Source: Exobasidium rhododendri
Taxonomy: Eukaryota; Basidiomycota; Exobasidiomycetes; Exobasidiales; Exobasidiaceae
Assembly (NCBI GenBank): GCA_026210745.1
Contig: CP110631.1
Location: 1,364,001 to 1,428,000 of the forward strand
DNA length: 64,000 nt
Direction of reading: 5' to 3'
A program made the position numbers and the translations under genes. Below are positions 23,064-34,618 of the stretch, piece after piece (within the stretch, counting starts at the first letter, position 1; each line of letters starts with the position of its first letter). The notes below the pieces were generated by a model. It did not search any database. It had not been told where the DNA came from and saw only the letters and a program-made list of their open reading frames with translations.

Positions 23064-23635
23064 TTACTTCTTTCCACCCTTCTTTTTCTTCTTCTTACCT
23101 CCCCCTCCCCCTGTATTCGCACCAGGTCCTGCGCTTGCACTCTGATTGTTGTTCCCTCCCGCGGCTGCTGCTGCCTTGACATCATCCTTCATCTCTACGT
23201 CTTTTGTCGCTGTTGGAATCGTCGCCGAAGCTATCGATGGAAGCGGTAGACCGGCCATCGACGCAGTCACATCTCTCGTGAACGCCTCGAAACGATTCAA
23301 GATGATGGCAGATCGTGTCTTGTATTTCAGACACTATAGTGAATTTTGTGAAGATAAAGCCATTCTTGTCAGAACAGAGATACGGGTCGAGCCACACGAC
23401 CTCGATTGATCACTCACAGTCTCGTCATCGGTCACCTTCAACACCAGCCATAGTTGCGACGGTGTTGCCTTTATGAGGTACCGTGTCTACAATGAAGCAA
23501 TTTCAGTTGAATGTTGTGGATCAGTCACTTGTACATTCTTTGCCCATTCACACGAGCACTCACCTTATTTGGCGACTTTTGATAAAGATCAAGACATTGC
23601 GATTGGAACTGAGGCCACTTCTTGACGTACACCAT
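23064..23635 (-). CDS. SRP9: Signal recognition particle subunit SRP9 (SRP21-like)
   Basis: Three exons: 23635-23564, 23486-23418 and 23333-23064, giving 136 residues. The opening MVYVKKWPQFQSQCLDLYQK, then TRYLIKATPSQLWLVLKVTD, then CLKYKTRSAIILNRFEAFTR reproduce the SRP9 alpha-beta-beta-beta-alpha fold, with conserved KVTDD and a Y-K-T strand. SRP9 pairs with SRP14 on the Alu domain of SRP RNA and slows translation during targeting. The C-terminal half is an unusual low-complexity tail: Ala/Thr/Asn-rich, then a Gly run and a Lys/Gly terminus (KKKKKKGGKK), more typical of SRP14. The second intron's acceptor (CTATAG) was chosen because it alone restores the Cys-Leu-Lys-Tyr strand. Confidence 0.82.
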
Positions 23636-24190
23636 GGTGAAGTACAGACCACCCAGTCTATACGCCTTGCTGCACTGAAAATGACCTTGCGGCTGAAGTC
23701 TCGCCGTTCGGGATAGGGTAGGACCTCTCCAAAGTCGTAGGTCGACTACACACGATATATCTGCAAAAGAATGTGAAGTGGTGGATTTGTCTTCGATCGA
23801 TAGATGTTGCACCGAGAAGCTGCCACAGACGCCTTGTCCTGATTGATTGAGTTAGGGGCTCCGGAATTCCCTCCGACTACTGACGAGGTTATCTGTGTTT
23901 CACCAGGAGAGAAAACAATCCGACTCCTGCAGAATGTCAGTGGAAAGACGGACAGACGAAGGAAAGGCAATCTAAGAGACTTAGAGTTTCCTTCCCAGTC
24001 ACTATCATCGCGCTCTTTGCTGTTTGACCACGCGAGCGCAGATCAGATCTCAACTCCAATCGAGCATTGCTATTTCTCGAATAGTCACGCCGGACTTACG
24101 ACTTCCCCACAATGCGCTTCATTAATAATCCTTACCCATCATCATTCCCGAACTCCGTTTGGCGATACAACGCAAGCAGTAGCGAGAACC
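23636..24190. promoter_or_regulatory. Divergent intergenic region, SRP9 / Zn2Cys6 regulator
   Basis: About 555 bases between divergent starts. The regulator's frame is open upstream to about 23843 but holds no ATG before 24191, so this part is taken as 5' leader. No other feature is seen. Confidence 0.45.
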
Positions 24191-27100
24191 ATGGTCAAAC
24201 AGGGGAGCAGCCACCCCACAAGCTTGTCTTACTCTCCTGGCGCGACAGGCACGGCACACCATGGTACTCATCCATACTACCAGCGACAGACGATGCCTAT
24301 GCCGTCCTCGTCGAATTCTCCTGGTCATTCTTCGTCATGGTTTCCCCCCTCTCATTCTCACTCGCACGGTCATTCCTATGTCTCTAGTATGCCATCACAT
24401 CCATTTCATGACGCTCGAAGTCAGAATATGCACACAGCTCATTACCCCCTCACGAATTCCGCCTACGTTGGCTCTACCTACGCCGAGGTGCCAGTGTACC
24501 ATGATCGATTCGGAAGAGAGGCTGACGAGATCAGTGAAGGCACCAGTACTGTGAGAGCACCGGTGGTAGGAGGGGTGGAAAGTGGTGGAGCTTCGAAGAG
24601 CATAAACGACTGTAAAGCTAGTGTGAAAGGTGTTTCCCCTCCCACAGGAGAAGACGACGATGCGGACGAAAACAAGGGTAGCAAAAAGAAGAGAAAATTA
24701 CGGAGAAGGGTAATACAGGCATGCAGTACTTGCAGAAGAAAGAAGGTCAAATGTGAGGGACTGCCGAACAGCTCCAACACTTGCAACAACTGCCAGAATA
24801 TGGGCTACAACTGCACCTTTCCTGTCGAGCCGGATCGAATCAGAGGTCGATATGAGATACTGGAAGCGCAAAAGGACACCATCTTGGCTGCACTACGTAA
24901 AGCAGCGCCAGAAGTGGCCGATCAGTTCGAACGCGGCGAGTTTTCGCAGAACATCCTAAACGACACGAGTACCGTTCAGGAGAAGCAGATCGTCGAGGAA
25001 AAGATTTCAGACACGAGTAAAGTGGACGCTGTAAGGCAAGGATCTTCATCAGGCCATCTCTTGAGTAACGTTGCTGAAGGTGGGCCTAGTAGCGTGCACG
25101 ATGGTGTGACACTGACTCGGGAGCCCAAGCAGAACCTCGGACCAATGATACCCGACTTGGAAGATGGGCGACCACGATACTACGGAGGAAGTAGTAATCT
25201 CACCAACTTTCATAACCTGGATTCCCGACCACCAAGTCCAGGATTGGGACATCGGAGAGGGGGAAATTCAAGTGGTAAAGAGGAGAGTTATAGTCGCGAT
25301 GCGGTGCACGCACTTGCTGCAGGCAACACTGTCAATGTGTCCGTGGCAGGAGGTGACAAGTCCTCCTCTAACAGATTGGCAGTTCTGCCCCGACCTCGAC
25401 CGCAGTATCCAAGCAACTCCGTAGGCTGGGTGCGACATGTCAGAAAGAAGAATTTGGTAGCAGTAGGAAGGGATGACGACTACGGCTTCGAAGGGTGGTT
25501 TCAGTACCACCAATTCCCGGAACCAGGCTTACTAGAAGAGCTTATAAAGCTGTTCTTCAATCAGCTGAATCCACTGCTGCCCATCATCCATGAGCACTCC
25601 CTTCGTAAAGACTTGATCCAAGGCCGCGCAGAGAAAGATTCGGCATTTCGTGGCCTCATTTTCACCATTATCGCGATTGCAAGTCGCTTCTTCAGCAATG
25701 ATGCAAGGGTGCTGGCGGATAAGGAGGATCCTACAAGTGCAGGAGATCACTGGGCAGCTGCATCTCGCTTTCATCATCAGGTGTATGCGGCAAGTTTGAT
25801 TAATGTGCAGGTTCTTCTGCTCTCCACCACCTTTATGCCTTCCTCGCTGGGAATGGGACCGACTTGGACGATCCTGGGAGTGGCCATTCGTGCGCTTCAA
25901 GACATCGGTCTACACACCGAAAAGGCTTACGTAGACTTCTCCCCGTTCGAGCAGGAGATGCGGAGAAGAACATTCTGGGCTGCTTTCATCTTGGACGGTG
26001 TCCTTTCCATCAACATGGGTCGGCCTTCCGCTCTTCGGCTTGCAGACACTTCGGTCAATTTTCCCTTGCTCGTCAGTGAAGAGGCTTTGATGAAAGCGGA
26101 GGCGAGCGGTGGTCCAGTCGAAGAACAGTCTGTCTACAACATGCGCCCGTGTCCTGTCGCTGGGTTCATCCATCTGATCGAGCTCAACATTATAGCACAG
26201 GATGTCGTCAACACTCTTTATGCACCTAGGTATGGTCAGAGTTCAGAGTACAACGCACGCTCTCATGCGTACACGTCTACAGTGACACAGAGATCTCCGG
26301 CAACGTACAAGGACATGACGATCTTGTCGAAGCGTCTGGATGAATGGGCTGCTAGGATACCGTCTCATTTGCAGACCATTCAAGGCTCTCCCTACAAAGA
26401 ACAAGCTTGCCTGTTGCAATGTGGTAAGAACGACATCCGCCTGTACATTCTCAAGCCGTTCTTGCAAGACAGCACGCACAATCTCTCCCAGCTGAAAGAT
26501 CGAGGCGGGAAAGCAGTGCAGGAAGACTCTATCCTCAGGAAGATGCTCTTACCTCAATGTGTTTCTCATGCGAAAGAATGTTTGAGATTGTTAGTGATCC
26601 TCTGGGAGGACGAACAATTGTCTCACAAGGTCTTCTTACTCCAGCAAGCCTTCCTGAGCGCTGCGACGTTCATGCTGACTGTATGGCATGAAACAAACGA
26701 CTTTGAGGCATTAGGCAAGGACAAGGATCTCATTGAAGCAACCCTCGTCATGTTCAAACCGGAGGAGAATCAATTTTGCTCTGTTCTGCTTCGAAGGGCC
26801 CAACGGATCCTGTGCAACATTGCCCAGAGGACAATGAAGGGAATCGACGACGAGGCCCAAAAGGAGCGAATGCGGGGCCTGATTGATCTGCATGACACCA
26901 ATCGAACCGCTGCCGAAGCATCCAAGAAAGCTCGTTCAAGACGCCAAAGCAATTATGCAGATGCAGCGAAGGTCACCTCCATGAGTGCTGGTGGGTTGGT
27001 CGGTGAGAAGACGCCGGAGAAATCGGAAAGCTCAAGAGGAAATTCAGCGACAAATGATCAGAATGTCAGCAAGACGACGACGACGACGACGAACGACTTG

Positions 27101-27430
27101 ACACCTTCCAACTTCTTGTCGTCGGCTGACCACCAGGATCTAGTGCAGCTTGTCAACCAACATCCTGCGACCACTTCTGCCGCACCGAGAAAGGACGGTA
27201 GAAGCCGAAAGGGAAACGGGGGTGTAGAACAGCAATGGCTTGAGTTCGCCGACTACTTCGATCCTGCTGCTATGCAAAACGATGCCAGTGAAGTCTTCCA
27301 TGAATTTGAGCTTGCCAGTGATCTCAGTTGGACGAACTACTTTTCCAAGTTCCTCGGGAGTCTACCTAATCCTGTCAACTCCCCTTTCCCAGCATCAGAC
27401 ATCTCGTCGTTTGTAAATCAGACACCCTGA
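24191..27430 (+). CDS. Zn2Cys6 fungal transcription factor
   Basis: A single exon of 1079 residues; 24191 is the first in-frame ATG. A Pro/Ser/His-rich N-terminus is followed by a basic stretch KKKRKLRRRVI and a binuclear zinc cluster at about 177-207 (CSTCRRKKVKCEG, then CNNCQNMGYNC), with all six cysteines present. It is flanked C-terminally by a short linker and helix (RGRYEILEAQKDTILAALRK), a plausible dimerisation segment. The fungal-specific middle domain spans roughly 440-720: a Phe/Leu-rich segment ending in NPLLPIIHEHSL, then ALQDIGLHTEKA, EMRRRTFWAAFILDG and INMGRPSAL. A polar C-terminus with a Thr run (TTTTTTND) follows. Such proteins are nuclear regulators of carbon, nitrogen or secondary metabolism. 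Its targets cannot be deduced, since the neighbours are housekeeping genes. Confidence 0.9.
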   Translation: MVKQGSSHPTSLSYSPGATGTAHHGTHPYYQRQTMPMPSSSNSPGHSSSWFPPSHSHSHGHSYVSSMPSHPFHDARSQNMHTAHYPLTNSAYVGSTYAEVPVYHDRFGREADEISEGTSTVRAPVVGGVESGGASKSINDCKASVKGVSPPTGEDDDADENKGSKKKRKLRRRVIQACSTCRRKKVKCEGLPNSSNTCNNCQNMGYNCTFPVEPDRIRGRYEILEAQKDTILAALRKAAPEVADQFERGEFSQNILNDTSTVQEKQIVEEKISDTSKVDAVRQGSSSGHLLSNVAEGGPSSVHDGVTLTREPKQNLGPMIPDLEDGRPRYYGGSSNLTNFHNLDSRPPSPGLGHRRGGNSSGKEESYSRDAVHALAAGNTVNVSVAGGDKSSSNRLAVLPRPRPQYPSNSVGWVRHVRKKNLVAVGRDDDYGFEGWFQYHQFPEPGLLEELIKLFFNQLNPLLPIIHEHSLRKDLIQGRAEKDSAFRGLIFTIIAIASRFFSNDARVLADKEDPTSAGDHWAAASRFHHQVYAASLINVQVLLLSTTFMPSSLGMGPTWTILGVAIRALQDIGLHTEKAYVDFSPFEQEMRRRTFWAAFILDGVLSINMGRPSALRLADTSVNFPLLVSEEALMKAEASGGPVEEQSVYNMRPCPVAGFIHLIELNIIAQDVVNTLYAPRYGQSSEYNARSHAYTSTVTQRSPATYKDMTILSKRLDEWAARIPSHLQTIQGSPYKEQACLLQCGKNDIRLYILKPFLQDSTHNLSQLKDRGGKAVQEDSILRKMLLPQCVSHAKECLRLLVILWEDEQLSHKVFLLQQAFLSAATFMLTVWHETNDFEALGKDKDLIEATLVMFKPEENQFCSVLLRRAQRILCNIAQRTMKGIDDEAQKERMRGLIDLHDTNRTAAEASKKARSRRQSNYADAAKVTSMSAGGLVGEKTPEKSESSRGNSATNDQNVSKTTTTTTNDLTPSNFLSSADHQDLVQLVNQHPATTSAAPRKDGRSRKGNGGVEQQWLEFADYFDPAAMQNDASEVFHEFELASDLSWTNYFSKFLGSLPNPVNSPFPASDISSFVNQTP

Positions 27431-27783
27431 ACAGTTTCGCTTATCACATTCATTATTAAATTTTATGTAATCTTACAGTCCTCCACAGAGTGTGTGTGTG
27501 TGGGGGGGGGGGGGGGGGGGGGGGGGGGGTAATACATCCATAGTATAGTAGGGGAAGCAGCGTAAGCGCCCCACCTACGCATTCGAAGCAGAGTGCATGT
27601 ATACATACCTACACTTGAAGAGAGCAGGGGTGTGACCACTAAAGGGTCGTGATGTCAAGTTCCGATTAAAACACGCGCTTGATAATCACGTCGCAGGAAA
27701 GAACAACACCAAAGCACTCAAAGTGAGTGCCCCCACCCTTTTCTCTTTTGCATTCGTTCGTTGAGAGTAAGAATAGTACGGCG
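27431..27783. other. Intergenic region upstream of APC1
   Basis: About 350 bases hold the 3' end of the regulator and the APC1 promoter. The main feature is a (TG)n run passing into a long G homopolymer (listed separately). No gene is seen. Confidence 0.45.
27502..27529. repeat. 28-nt G homopolymer after a (TG)n run
   Basis: The run directly follows a short TG dinucleotide repeat (27491-27501). Its length as given may not be exact because homopolymers this long are error-prone in sequencing and assembly. Confidence 0.95.
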
Positions 27784-30700
27784 ATGCAAGAGGTTGAGCT
27801 GCTGTGGCAGAGTGCTGGTCAAGAAGCTGCATCTCGTTGTGCTGCCATCGAAAAGGCTGACGAAGAGAGCGTCGAAAATGCAGACTGGGAAAGGGAACTG
27901 CAGAGCTTCATTCCTCATCCTGGATCAAGCCTTGAATATACTCAGCTCCGAAGACTTCGAGCACTTCTCCACAAAGGCGAGAATCGCTTTTCAGCGGACT
28001 TGTCATCCAATTCGAGCAAGGCTTTCGAGGGTAGCCACCTCGATCGACGCCGTCAAAGCATTACTAGAGAGAAGGGTAAAGACGGAAAGATCATTGAGAC
28101 GGAGCTGTACTGGTCGGCAACGAGACTGATCTGGTCCAGGGGTGGGATTGTCGTGCGATCATTTAGCTATGAAGAGGAAGTCAAGTGTGCTTGCTGGGCA
28201 TGGATGGACTCAGACTCTACATGGGAGGCGACAGAGGCACCAGCACATGTAAGGTCTTCAGATAGACGGAATGTCGCCTCGACGTCGAATTTGCCGGTAA
28301 AGGAGGAAAAGAACAACTCTATATCTCGCCTTCAAGAGACGTTCCGACAAACAGCCTTTGTGAAGAACAAGCGTCTTGACAGCAGAAAATTGTTCCGAGC
28401 TCTCTGTGTCTTTCTCCCTTCCTGTTTGGTCATCTATCACCCTCATTCGGGAAAGGAATTCATCAAAAGAGTAGACATGGAGGTCTGCAATGTGTATCCA
28501 CTGAAAAGGGGAATACTCATACAGAGGAAGACAGAAGTAGAGGATAGGAAAAGGGCAAAGATGATCAAGGAAGGGAACACCAGTGCCGATTTGCCCTTGC
28601 CTACCTTGTTCTATCTTCGAAGGCCTTACGATGAGCTAAAGGGAATGAGCTCTGTGAAGAGCTTGCGCTTTACTCGAAAAGGGTCAAATCTCCTATCAGC
28701 AAGTGTGAGGAAAGGTGAAATTGCGCAAAGCTTCAACGAGGTGGAGGAAGAGGTCATCTTCGTTTCCGTCGTGCCTCCTGTCATGGTCTCCTTGAGTCGA
28801 AAGTGTAGTTCGCTCCGCATTTATGCATACGGCCACGACCGATCACCGTTTCACCAGTATGAAGATACTTTAGGTGAAGACAGCTTGAGATCACAGCTTT
28901 CAGAGGAACAGAGCAAACTGTCAAGTGGAAAGGCTAGACGCTCAACTTTGGAGGGTCAACAACGAAGCAGACCGGGCGCAAGACCAAAGATGCCGCCAAG
29001 GAAGAGCTCGCGCGTCGATTCAGTAAGCGGTCGATCTAGCATGGGAGGCCCTCGCTCATCCCTAGGAGGAGACCGAACGAGAAACATGTCCTCCTCTCTT
29101 GGCCATACGAGACGGCAAAGTGGCGGTCTGCCTGCAATACACGGACAAAGCGCTCTACTACACGATGAAGAGGAACAGAAGAGGAACGAGGACGAAAACT
29201 TGCAGGAGGTGATGCAGCTCTTGGACGAATTTGACGAGGCGGAAGAACAGTCCAACGATCGTCAACAACTTCCTTACATGACACCGAGGACCGTGCCTAA
29301 CACTGTAATGAGGCGGCGAGCTAGTAGAGGAACGCTTCCTTCTTCCGGTATCACTCCAGGCAGCATAGCCAACAACACCAGGACGCCGTTCACAAAGTCA
29401 TGGCCGACAGAAGAGAGGAAGATCAGCAGGTCTCGCAAATCCACGCTTCTCAGCAACACGGCAGAAGGTGTTCCGGTATCCGTAGCCGTTGAGTTGAGTC
29501 AAAAGGATGAGGCTTCCAAGATTGCCATGTCTGCAAACGGTGAAAAGGCAGTGGTTAAAGGCCTGAACGCCGATGGAACGGGCAACGGCGAAGAAAGTCA
29601 CTTGATGCAGGAGGGATTGAGCATCTTTCAGCAGTTCGCCCAAGGCTTTGCAGTCGTTTCCCTGTTAGAACAGATTTCAGTGCCTGAGATACACAGGTGA
29701 GTCCTTCGCAGCACTGTTTCTCTTTCTACTTTGACCGACAAGTCCCCCCCCCCTCTCCCTTCCTCGCCCTTCGTTATTGTGTGGCTACCCCTTTTCAAGT
29801 CTGCAAGACACCAAGTCCGCCAAAGCCTTCATACAGAGAGAGCAAAACACCGTCGTCATCTACCTCGTCCTACCTTTCTGCTCCAAAGTAATTGCGCGTC
29901 TGATCGTCGAGCATCCCGTCGGAAACGAATCGTCGCCTTTTTTCTTTCGATCACAGCATCTGCCTTCACATGCTGCTGACAAAGACGTAAAGGCGCAGGA
30001 CGCCTTTGTCATTCATGACGGTACAGGCAGAGATGATGTGCTCGTCAGAGAAGCAAACAAGGAAGAGGAAAGATTGATTTTCATCGCTGGACCGCTCGTC
30101 TCATCGCCATCCAAGACATTCTTACAGCTGTCAGCGAAAAATCACCCACAGACACACCTGATGCCTTCCCTCTTGACCACCTCATCCGGATCTGTACAGA
30201 TCGTGCTGAAGACAGAACCTGTTTGCAAGCTTACCATCAAACTCTTAGCCTTGTGCGAAGTCATACTTGATCCAGTCATATTCAGGCAGTTGCGAGTAAG
30301 TTGGGTCGAGCAGCAACCAAAGGATGTCGATCAGGAGTGGACTTGCATGGTTCAGTCACTCTTATATGGAAGAGTCACCCCACCTGCCGGTACGACTTCG
30401 CAGACAACACCTCATACTCGACGCCAGCACTCCCTTGATGACCTACTCTCGCCTATCACAGGATCGATGAGAACTGCAAGTCCAGAGGTGGAAGCGATAA
30501 GCATATCAAGCGCCTTCGCTCGTACAGATGCCGAGTTGGCTGATCTCCTTCAAGGGCTTAATCTGATAGCTCAAGCGACTCGTCTAGACGTGTGCGAGAG
30601 GGCCAGTAAGGATATGCAGGACCTGGGCCAATTGATCCTCTTTCTGGCTGATCACCTTGGATGGCAGACGTGGTCCGACTACTGGTCTCGACTTGTTCCC

Positions 30701-33700
30701 CTTGTGGTAACGTTGAAGAAGGGCAAGAGCGATGAAGCCTCCATGGAAGAAGAGCGGGATATTGTTGACATCTACGATCTACTCCAAGCGGTCAAACGCA
30801 ATCGATCGACTGCTATTCGACCTGCTTTCATCTCTCTGCTTCCCCAATTCAAGAAAGTACTCCAAGTCTTCTCCACATCCACGAGACAGTCAGCTACTTT
30901 TGAGCTAATGTCTGGAGGGTATGCCACTTCCCATGTCAAGGCTGCAAAAGGAGTTGTGGAGTCGATGCTGCAGCTTGGGATTGACCGTGCAGAACTGAAG
31001 AGGTTACCCATTGCTGTTGCACTGCCGTTGCAAGAAGCAATCAAAACGTGTCAACAAGAGCCTCCAGCCTACTGGAACGCCCGAGCTTACCGCTTTATCG
31101 GTAGAGAAGACTTGGCAAAGGAGATCACCGTCGGAGCAGCATCGTCCTCGTCCTCGTCTGCTACTGCTAGTACGTCGGTTTCGATCTTCAAAGACTCCAA
31201 CGGTCTGTCCGACTGCGAGCCGAACCGACTCTTCCCAAACGACTATCGCCTGAAAGAAGTAAACGAGATCTTGCAGACCTGTCGACCAATCGCTACAAGA
31301 GGACCCGATGTGACTGGCATCGAGGATCAAGAAGTCATTGCGGAGCAACAAAAGCGGGTGTTCATCAGCGCATCTGACCGAGTCAAGTCGCTTAGCATCG
31401 GTAGAGGAATGTTTCAACTTTCCTCCATTGCGTTCAAAAGTACAGAGCAGTGGAAAACTCCGGCGGTGTGTCTTCGGATCCGGATGCTCAACAATTGTAT
31501 TGTGCAACATCGAGAGCCCGATCCAGAAGGTGCAGAGATGGAGTGGCCCGAGTTCCACAACGGAGTCGCCTCCGCCTTGCAACTGTCGATTTCGAAAGAC
31601 AAGGTGGAGTCCAGCTGGCTTTACAGTCAATTGAACAAGACGTTCACTTCTCGACATGCTGGCTTCATCTTTGGAGTCGGTCTGCTTGGGCAACTACGTC
31701 ATTTGGGCAAGATCCATGCTCACTACTACCTCAGCAGTCGTCACTCTACCACCACCATTGGCTTGCTTTTGGGGATCTCGCTGAGTTTCCTGGGCTCGTG
31801 TGATTCGTTGGCGAAAGCTTTGATGAGCATCCATCTTATTCACACGCTGCCTTTGCATAGCAGACCACTAGCGACAAGTATGTTGGAACAGAGTGCTGCC
31901 CTTGTTGGATTAGGATTCGTGTTCATGGCGAGCAAAGATCGTTGGACTTGTCGCATGGCCTTCAAGGCGATCGCAACCGAGAACGTCATGACGGATGACA
32001 ATCAAATGTTGAAGAGAGAATGTTTCAGTCTTTCTGCCGCCTTTTCACTTGGGCTGACATGTCTGGGAAAGGGAAGAGATGGAGACAGTAGTCTGGGAGG
32101 TGAAATCGAAAAAGAAATCATCCCAGGACTGGAGAAGCTGATCAAAAGCTTCTCCACCGACGCAGGAACGTCTTCGTCTCCCTCTACAACAAACGAAGCA
32201 GGACAGCATCGCGAAGACGAAAGAAGTAATGACACCTTCGAATGGAGGTCAGATATATCGCTCACTACAACACCTGCTTCGATCGCTTTGGCCCTCATCT
32301 ACTTGAAGAGCAACCGAAGGGACAAGATGGACAAGTTGCCATTGCCATTCACGACCGCTCAATTAGATCACATTCGGCCCGATCAACTTCTCGTTAGAGC
32401 GCTCTGTAGATCCCTGATTGCGTGGGATGACATCTCACCAGACATGCACTGGCTGGAAGGCACTCTGCCCACGTTTCTTCAATTCCAGACGGTCAAAGAA
32501 GTGAGAATGACCAGTGAGAATTGCCAGATGGCATATTGGAATCTACGGTTGGGCTCCCTCTTTGCTATGGCGTTGAAGTATGCTGGGTCAAACGACATCA
32601 AAGCAAGAGCATGTTTGATGGGAGAACTTCATCGCTATCAGTCTCAAGTCGACCTTCGTCCAGCCAACTTCTTTGACAAGATTCGAAAACAAATGCTGCA
32701 ATCTTCCGTCGATGTCCTCTTGATCTGTCTCTGCCTGGTCTTGGCAGGTACGGGTGACATCGAAGTGCTGCAAGAACTACGAAGGTCGCTGTACAAGATC
32801 GACAACCTTCGCTATGGAAATTACATGGCCAACTCAATGGCAATCGGCATGCTCTTCCTTGGCGCCGGTCGATTCACACTGTCGACGTCCGACTCTGCCG
32901 TCGCTGCTCTGCTCCTGTCGTTTTATCCGAGATTCCCTATCGATGCGCAGGACAACCGATGCCACTTGCAAGCGTACCGACACTTCTGGCTGCTCGCAGT
33001 AGAAGCCAGGTTGCTCAGCGTAGAAGATGTCAAAGGGGGCGAATCAAGTCAAATGCCGATTGAAATGGTGTTGGCAGGTCAAACGGACCCAGTTCTCTTC
33101 TCTACACCATGTCTACTACCTAGACTAGAAGACGTTGAGTCTATCAAAATCGCTTCTGACCGGTACTTCACTTCCAAAATAGACTTGAAAAGGAACAGCA
33201 GGCATCAGAATGCATTGATCGAGACAAGAAAGTTGTTCGTAAAGAAGAAAGCAGCGGAATTAAGTCATGACGATGACAAGTGGGGCAAGAGCAGTCTCCG
33301 TGCTAGGACGGTGGGCTTCCTTGTGTCCACTCAATTGCCGCTTGTGGGCCGCAGGGAGGAGCAAAATTCTTGCGTGGTGAATGGAAAAAGTCGACTTGGC
33401 GTGCCGTCTCAGCGTTCGCTCGAGATACAAGAATTGCGACGTCTACTACTCGACAAGACGAATGAAAAAGATGCACATCCGTTGGTCAATGTCATCTCTA
33501 GTGGCCACCGCAACGACAACAGCAACGGGAGTTCACTGATTGCGGATGAAGAGGAAGAAGCACTAGAGTTGTTCACCTTGCAGTCCATCCTAGAATGTAT
33601 TCTTCAAGACAAAGGGGAACTCTTGCCCACCTTCCTGTCCTTGTATACCTCCACACAAGCCATCCTAAACAACACGATCAGTCAAGATGCACTCTTCTTC

Positions 33701-34216
33701 TTGGTCGACTTGCAAGCACTTCGTGTTGCGATGCAAGAAGGCAAGGGAAAGAGTACAGATGGTGGAGAGAAGAGCAGATCACAGGCAAAGATCTCGCTGA
33801 TTGACCCTACCTTTGTTGAGTCTCTCCACACGCTGATCCAATCGAAATTCGAAGCGGATTTGATTGATGGCAATGTCGATGGCGGTGGTGTGGAAGGGAA
33901 GCAGAATGAGACGATTGGTGGGGGCAATCGACTTAGAGCAACACTGACAAGATATGCGACGCAATTGCAGACGGGACACGAGGCTACTTGGAGAGCAATC
34001 GACATGCAAGATAGACAGCGACTAGCTTGTTTGTTCGTTGCGTTGAAAGTTGCACCCTGCCCGATCTTGTTGCAAGTCAAAAATTTAGTAATGGCAGAGC
34101 AGGGGAGGATGGATCGAGAAATGATGCAGGTGATGCTGCATGATATATTTCTGTCCACGGGTCACCAGACGAGTGGGGTGGTACTTAAAATTCTAGTCGA
34201 GGCATGGCTGCCTTGA
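27784..34216 (+). CDS. APC1: Anaphase-promoting complex subunit 1 (Apc1/Cut4/BimE)
   Basis: Two exons: 27784-29696 and 29800-34216, with a 103-nt intron, giving 2109 residues. This is somewhat longer than the ~1750-1950 typical of the family. The N-terminal part forms the Apc1 propeller region: ETELYWSATRLIWSRGGIVV, LFRALCVFLPSCLVIYHP and LPTLFYLRRPYDELKGMSSV. The second half carries proteasome/cyclosome (PC) repeats around 1250-1420, for example GLLGQLRHLGKIHAHYYLSS and GLLLGISLSFLGSCDSLAKA, followed by the conserved APC1 C-terminus. Apc1 is the largest scaffold of the APC/C ubiquitin ligase, holding Apc4/Apc5 and the catalytic module. A long disordered insertion around 380-480 (Ser/Arg/Gly-rich) would be a natural site for mitotic phosphorylation. 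The first in-frame ATG is 27784. Confidence 0.92.
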
Positions 34217-34618
34217 GAATAGACTCATCGAGGCGTAAAGCGACTCAATGTACTTTTGCACAGAATCATGTTTTTCCGTCCGCTCTCCCCCCCTTTAATT
34301 GACGAAAGAATCACTTATAGTGTGCTCAAGTATTTGTCTAGTCTCCTCATACGATTTCACCGCTATCTCTTGATAGAGTAAGATGGAAGATTACAAGTTA
34401 TAGGAGCGGTTGTATGTAAAATGAGGGGCTTGAGCGATCAAGTGGAAGATGGAAAGGGGAGTATGTAGAGCTAGCGAAGAAGAGGAGGGAGGAGAGAGAC
34501 GGTAAGAAGGAGGAAGAGAGCGTAATTCTTCCTCGCCCTTGCTTCCAAACACCCCCCAACTCGACTTTCACTTCTTTTTAATGACAGCAAGAGTGTGTCG
34601 CTGAATCCCTTTTGTAAT
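34217..34618. other. Convergent 3' intergenic region, APC1 / eIF5A
   Basis: About 400 bases between two converging genes, with purine-rich and pyrimidine-rich blocks on the plus strand (GGAGGGAGGAGAGAG around 34484). No gene or RNA is recognised. Confidence 0.4.

Noticed and set aside
31004-31693. Minus-strand ORF of 229 codons inside APC1
   Set aside because: It lies wholly within the conserved APC1 exon on the other strand and shows no protein features of its own.
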